Source: Haliea sp. (GTDB lineage: Bacteria; Pseudomonadota; Gammaproteobacteria; Pseudomonadales; Halieaceae). Taken from it: 46,890 nucleotides of DNA. Positions 46,272 to 46,890 of the stretch are shown here, piece after piece (positions within the stretch are counted from its first letter, which is position 1; every line of letters starts with the position of its first letter). Where the stretch lies: assembly GCA_002862465.1 (NCBI GenBank), contig PKDD01000143.1, forward strand, positions 1 to 46,890. The letters run 5' to 3'. Under the pieces are notes generated by a model. That model was not told the origin of the DNA. It saw only the letters and a list, made by a program, of their open reading frames with translations, and ran no database searches. The translations under genes and the position numbers were made by a program.

Positions 46272-46889
46272 TTAAAAAGTAGCGTTAATATTAGTCTTCT
46301 TCTCTGATACCGCTTGTAACGCGTCAATTACGGTTTGTGCGGTTAGTAGTTGCGGCAGAATCAGGGGTTTTTCTGAGATATCGGCGGCGTACATCAAATA
46401 CAGAGGAATGCCGTTACGCTGATATTGTTTTAACAGCGCTGCGATGTCGGCGTTCTGATTGGTCCAGTCCGCGACCATATAGACTACTCCGTAGTCGGCG
46501 AAGGCCTGCTCGATGTCGTCCGTGAATAGCACAGCCGTCTCGTTGGCAATGCAGGTGATGCACCAGGCGGCTGTAACGTCCACGAATACCGGATTTCCAG
46601 CCCTACGCTGCTCAGCCACCGCGGCCTCTGACCAACTGAGTTTTCCCTGCGCAAGTTGTGCTGTATTGCCGTTGCGGACATCAAGATTTCGCATTGAACC
46701 CAAGCCCACTGCGGTTACTAGACAGGCCAGCGCGAGTACTTTGCGCCACCAAGTGTGCTGCCACAGCCAAAGTCCCAGGGCCAGCATTAAGGCCCCACTG
46801 AGGGCGGCTGTCATCGTGTTCACCCCGGTTTGTCTACCCGCTACCCATAACAACCAGATAGCCGTCGCATAGAGCGGAAATGCTAGCAA
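46272..46889 (-). CDS. DsbD/ScsB-like thiol:disulfide interchange protein, C-terminal part
   Basis: C-terminal portion only; the frame runs off the right edge. It shows the last two or so membrane segments (LYATAIWLLWVAG and LMLALGLWLW, then VLALACLVTAVGLG) followed by a periplasmic thioredoxin-like domain with the redox motif WCITC in FVDVTAAWCITC. This arrangement is that of DsbD and ScsB proteins, which pass electrons from cytoplasmic thioredoxin to periplasmic partners. Which of the two cannot be told without the N-terminus. It is 181 nt upstream of aroQ; in Pseudomonas a dsbD gene sits at the same place. Confidence 0.88.
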   Translation of the reverse strand: MLAFPLYATAIWLLWVAGRQTGVNTMTAALSGALMLALGLWLWQHTWWRKVLALACLVTAVGLGSMRNLDVRNGNTAQLAQGKLSWSEAAVAEQRRAGNPVFVDVTAAWCITCIANETAVLFTDDIEQAFADYGVVYMVADWTNQNADIAALLKQYQRNGIPLYLMYAADISEKPLILPQLLTAQTVIDALQAVSEKKTNINATF

Positions 46890-46890
46890 C

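Overview
The window is chromosomal DNA from a gammaproteobacterium. The evidence is a run of housekeeping genes in orders known from Pseudomonas-like and Cellvibrionales-like (for example Halieaceae) genomes: rpoD-dnaG-yqeY-rpsU divergent from tsaD-folB-folK; lptD-surA-pdxA...rsmA-apaG-apaH; amgK-murU divergent from lptD; trpEGDC; and aroQ-accB-accC-prmA-dusB-fis-purH-purD-coq7. Order and motifs support the class; the family is an inference. I see no rRNA, CRISPR array, transposase or phage gene.

Region 1 (1-5.1 kb) is accessory: the N-terminal part of a TonB-dependent receptor (cut by the window edge), a stand-alone LOV-like PAS protein, a Nudix hydrolase, and a minus-strand cluster of a SnoaL-like protein, a MaoC-like hydratase and a cytochrome P450. 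A 28-bp interrupted palindrome lies upstream of that cluster. Region 2 (5.1-10.3 kb) begins with poorly coding DNA holding a probable gene remnant. It then carries an AT-rich pair, a formyltransferase and a NodB-type deacetylase overlapping by 4 nt, followed by a sulfotransferase and a ParB/sulfiredoxin-like protein on the other strand. This looks like a horizontally acquired surface-glycan modification island.

Region 3 (10.3-23.9 kb) has a CAU-anticodon tRNA, a lipoprotein serine hydrolase, an NDH-2-like dehydrogenase with a C-terminal cNMP-binding-like domain, the rpoD/dnaG/rpsU macromolecular-synthesis block, tsaD with folate genes, then cca, apaH, apaG and rsmA. Region 4 (24.0-32.8 kb) is the outer-membrane and cell-wall block: a Wzm/Wzt-like ABC exporter pair inserted in opposite orientation between rsmA and pdxA, then surA, lptD, the amgK-murU muramic-acid recycling pair and rpe.

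Region 5 (33.0-37.7 kb) is the trpEGDC operon, preceded by a good sigma70 promoter and a 22-codon leader peptide ending Cys-Trp-Arg-Trp, which implies tryptophan-sensing attenuation; an OsmC/YhfA-like gene follows. Region 6 (37.8-46.9 kb) is one long minus-strand block for ubiquinone, purine, tRNA-modification, biotin-carboxylase and shikimate functions, ending in a partial DsbD-like gene at the right edge.
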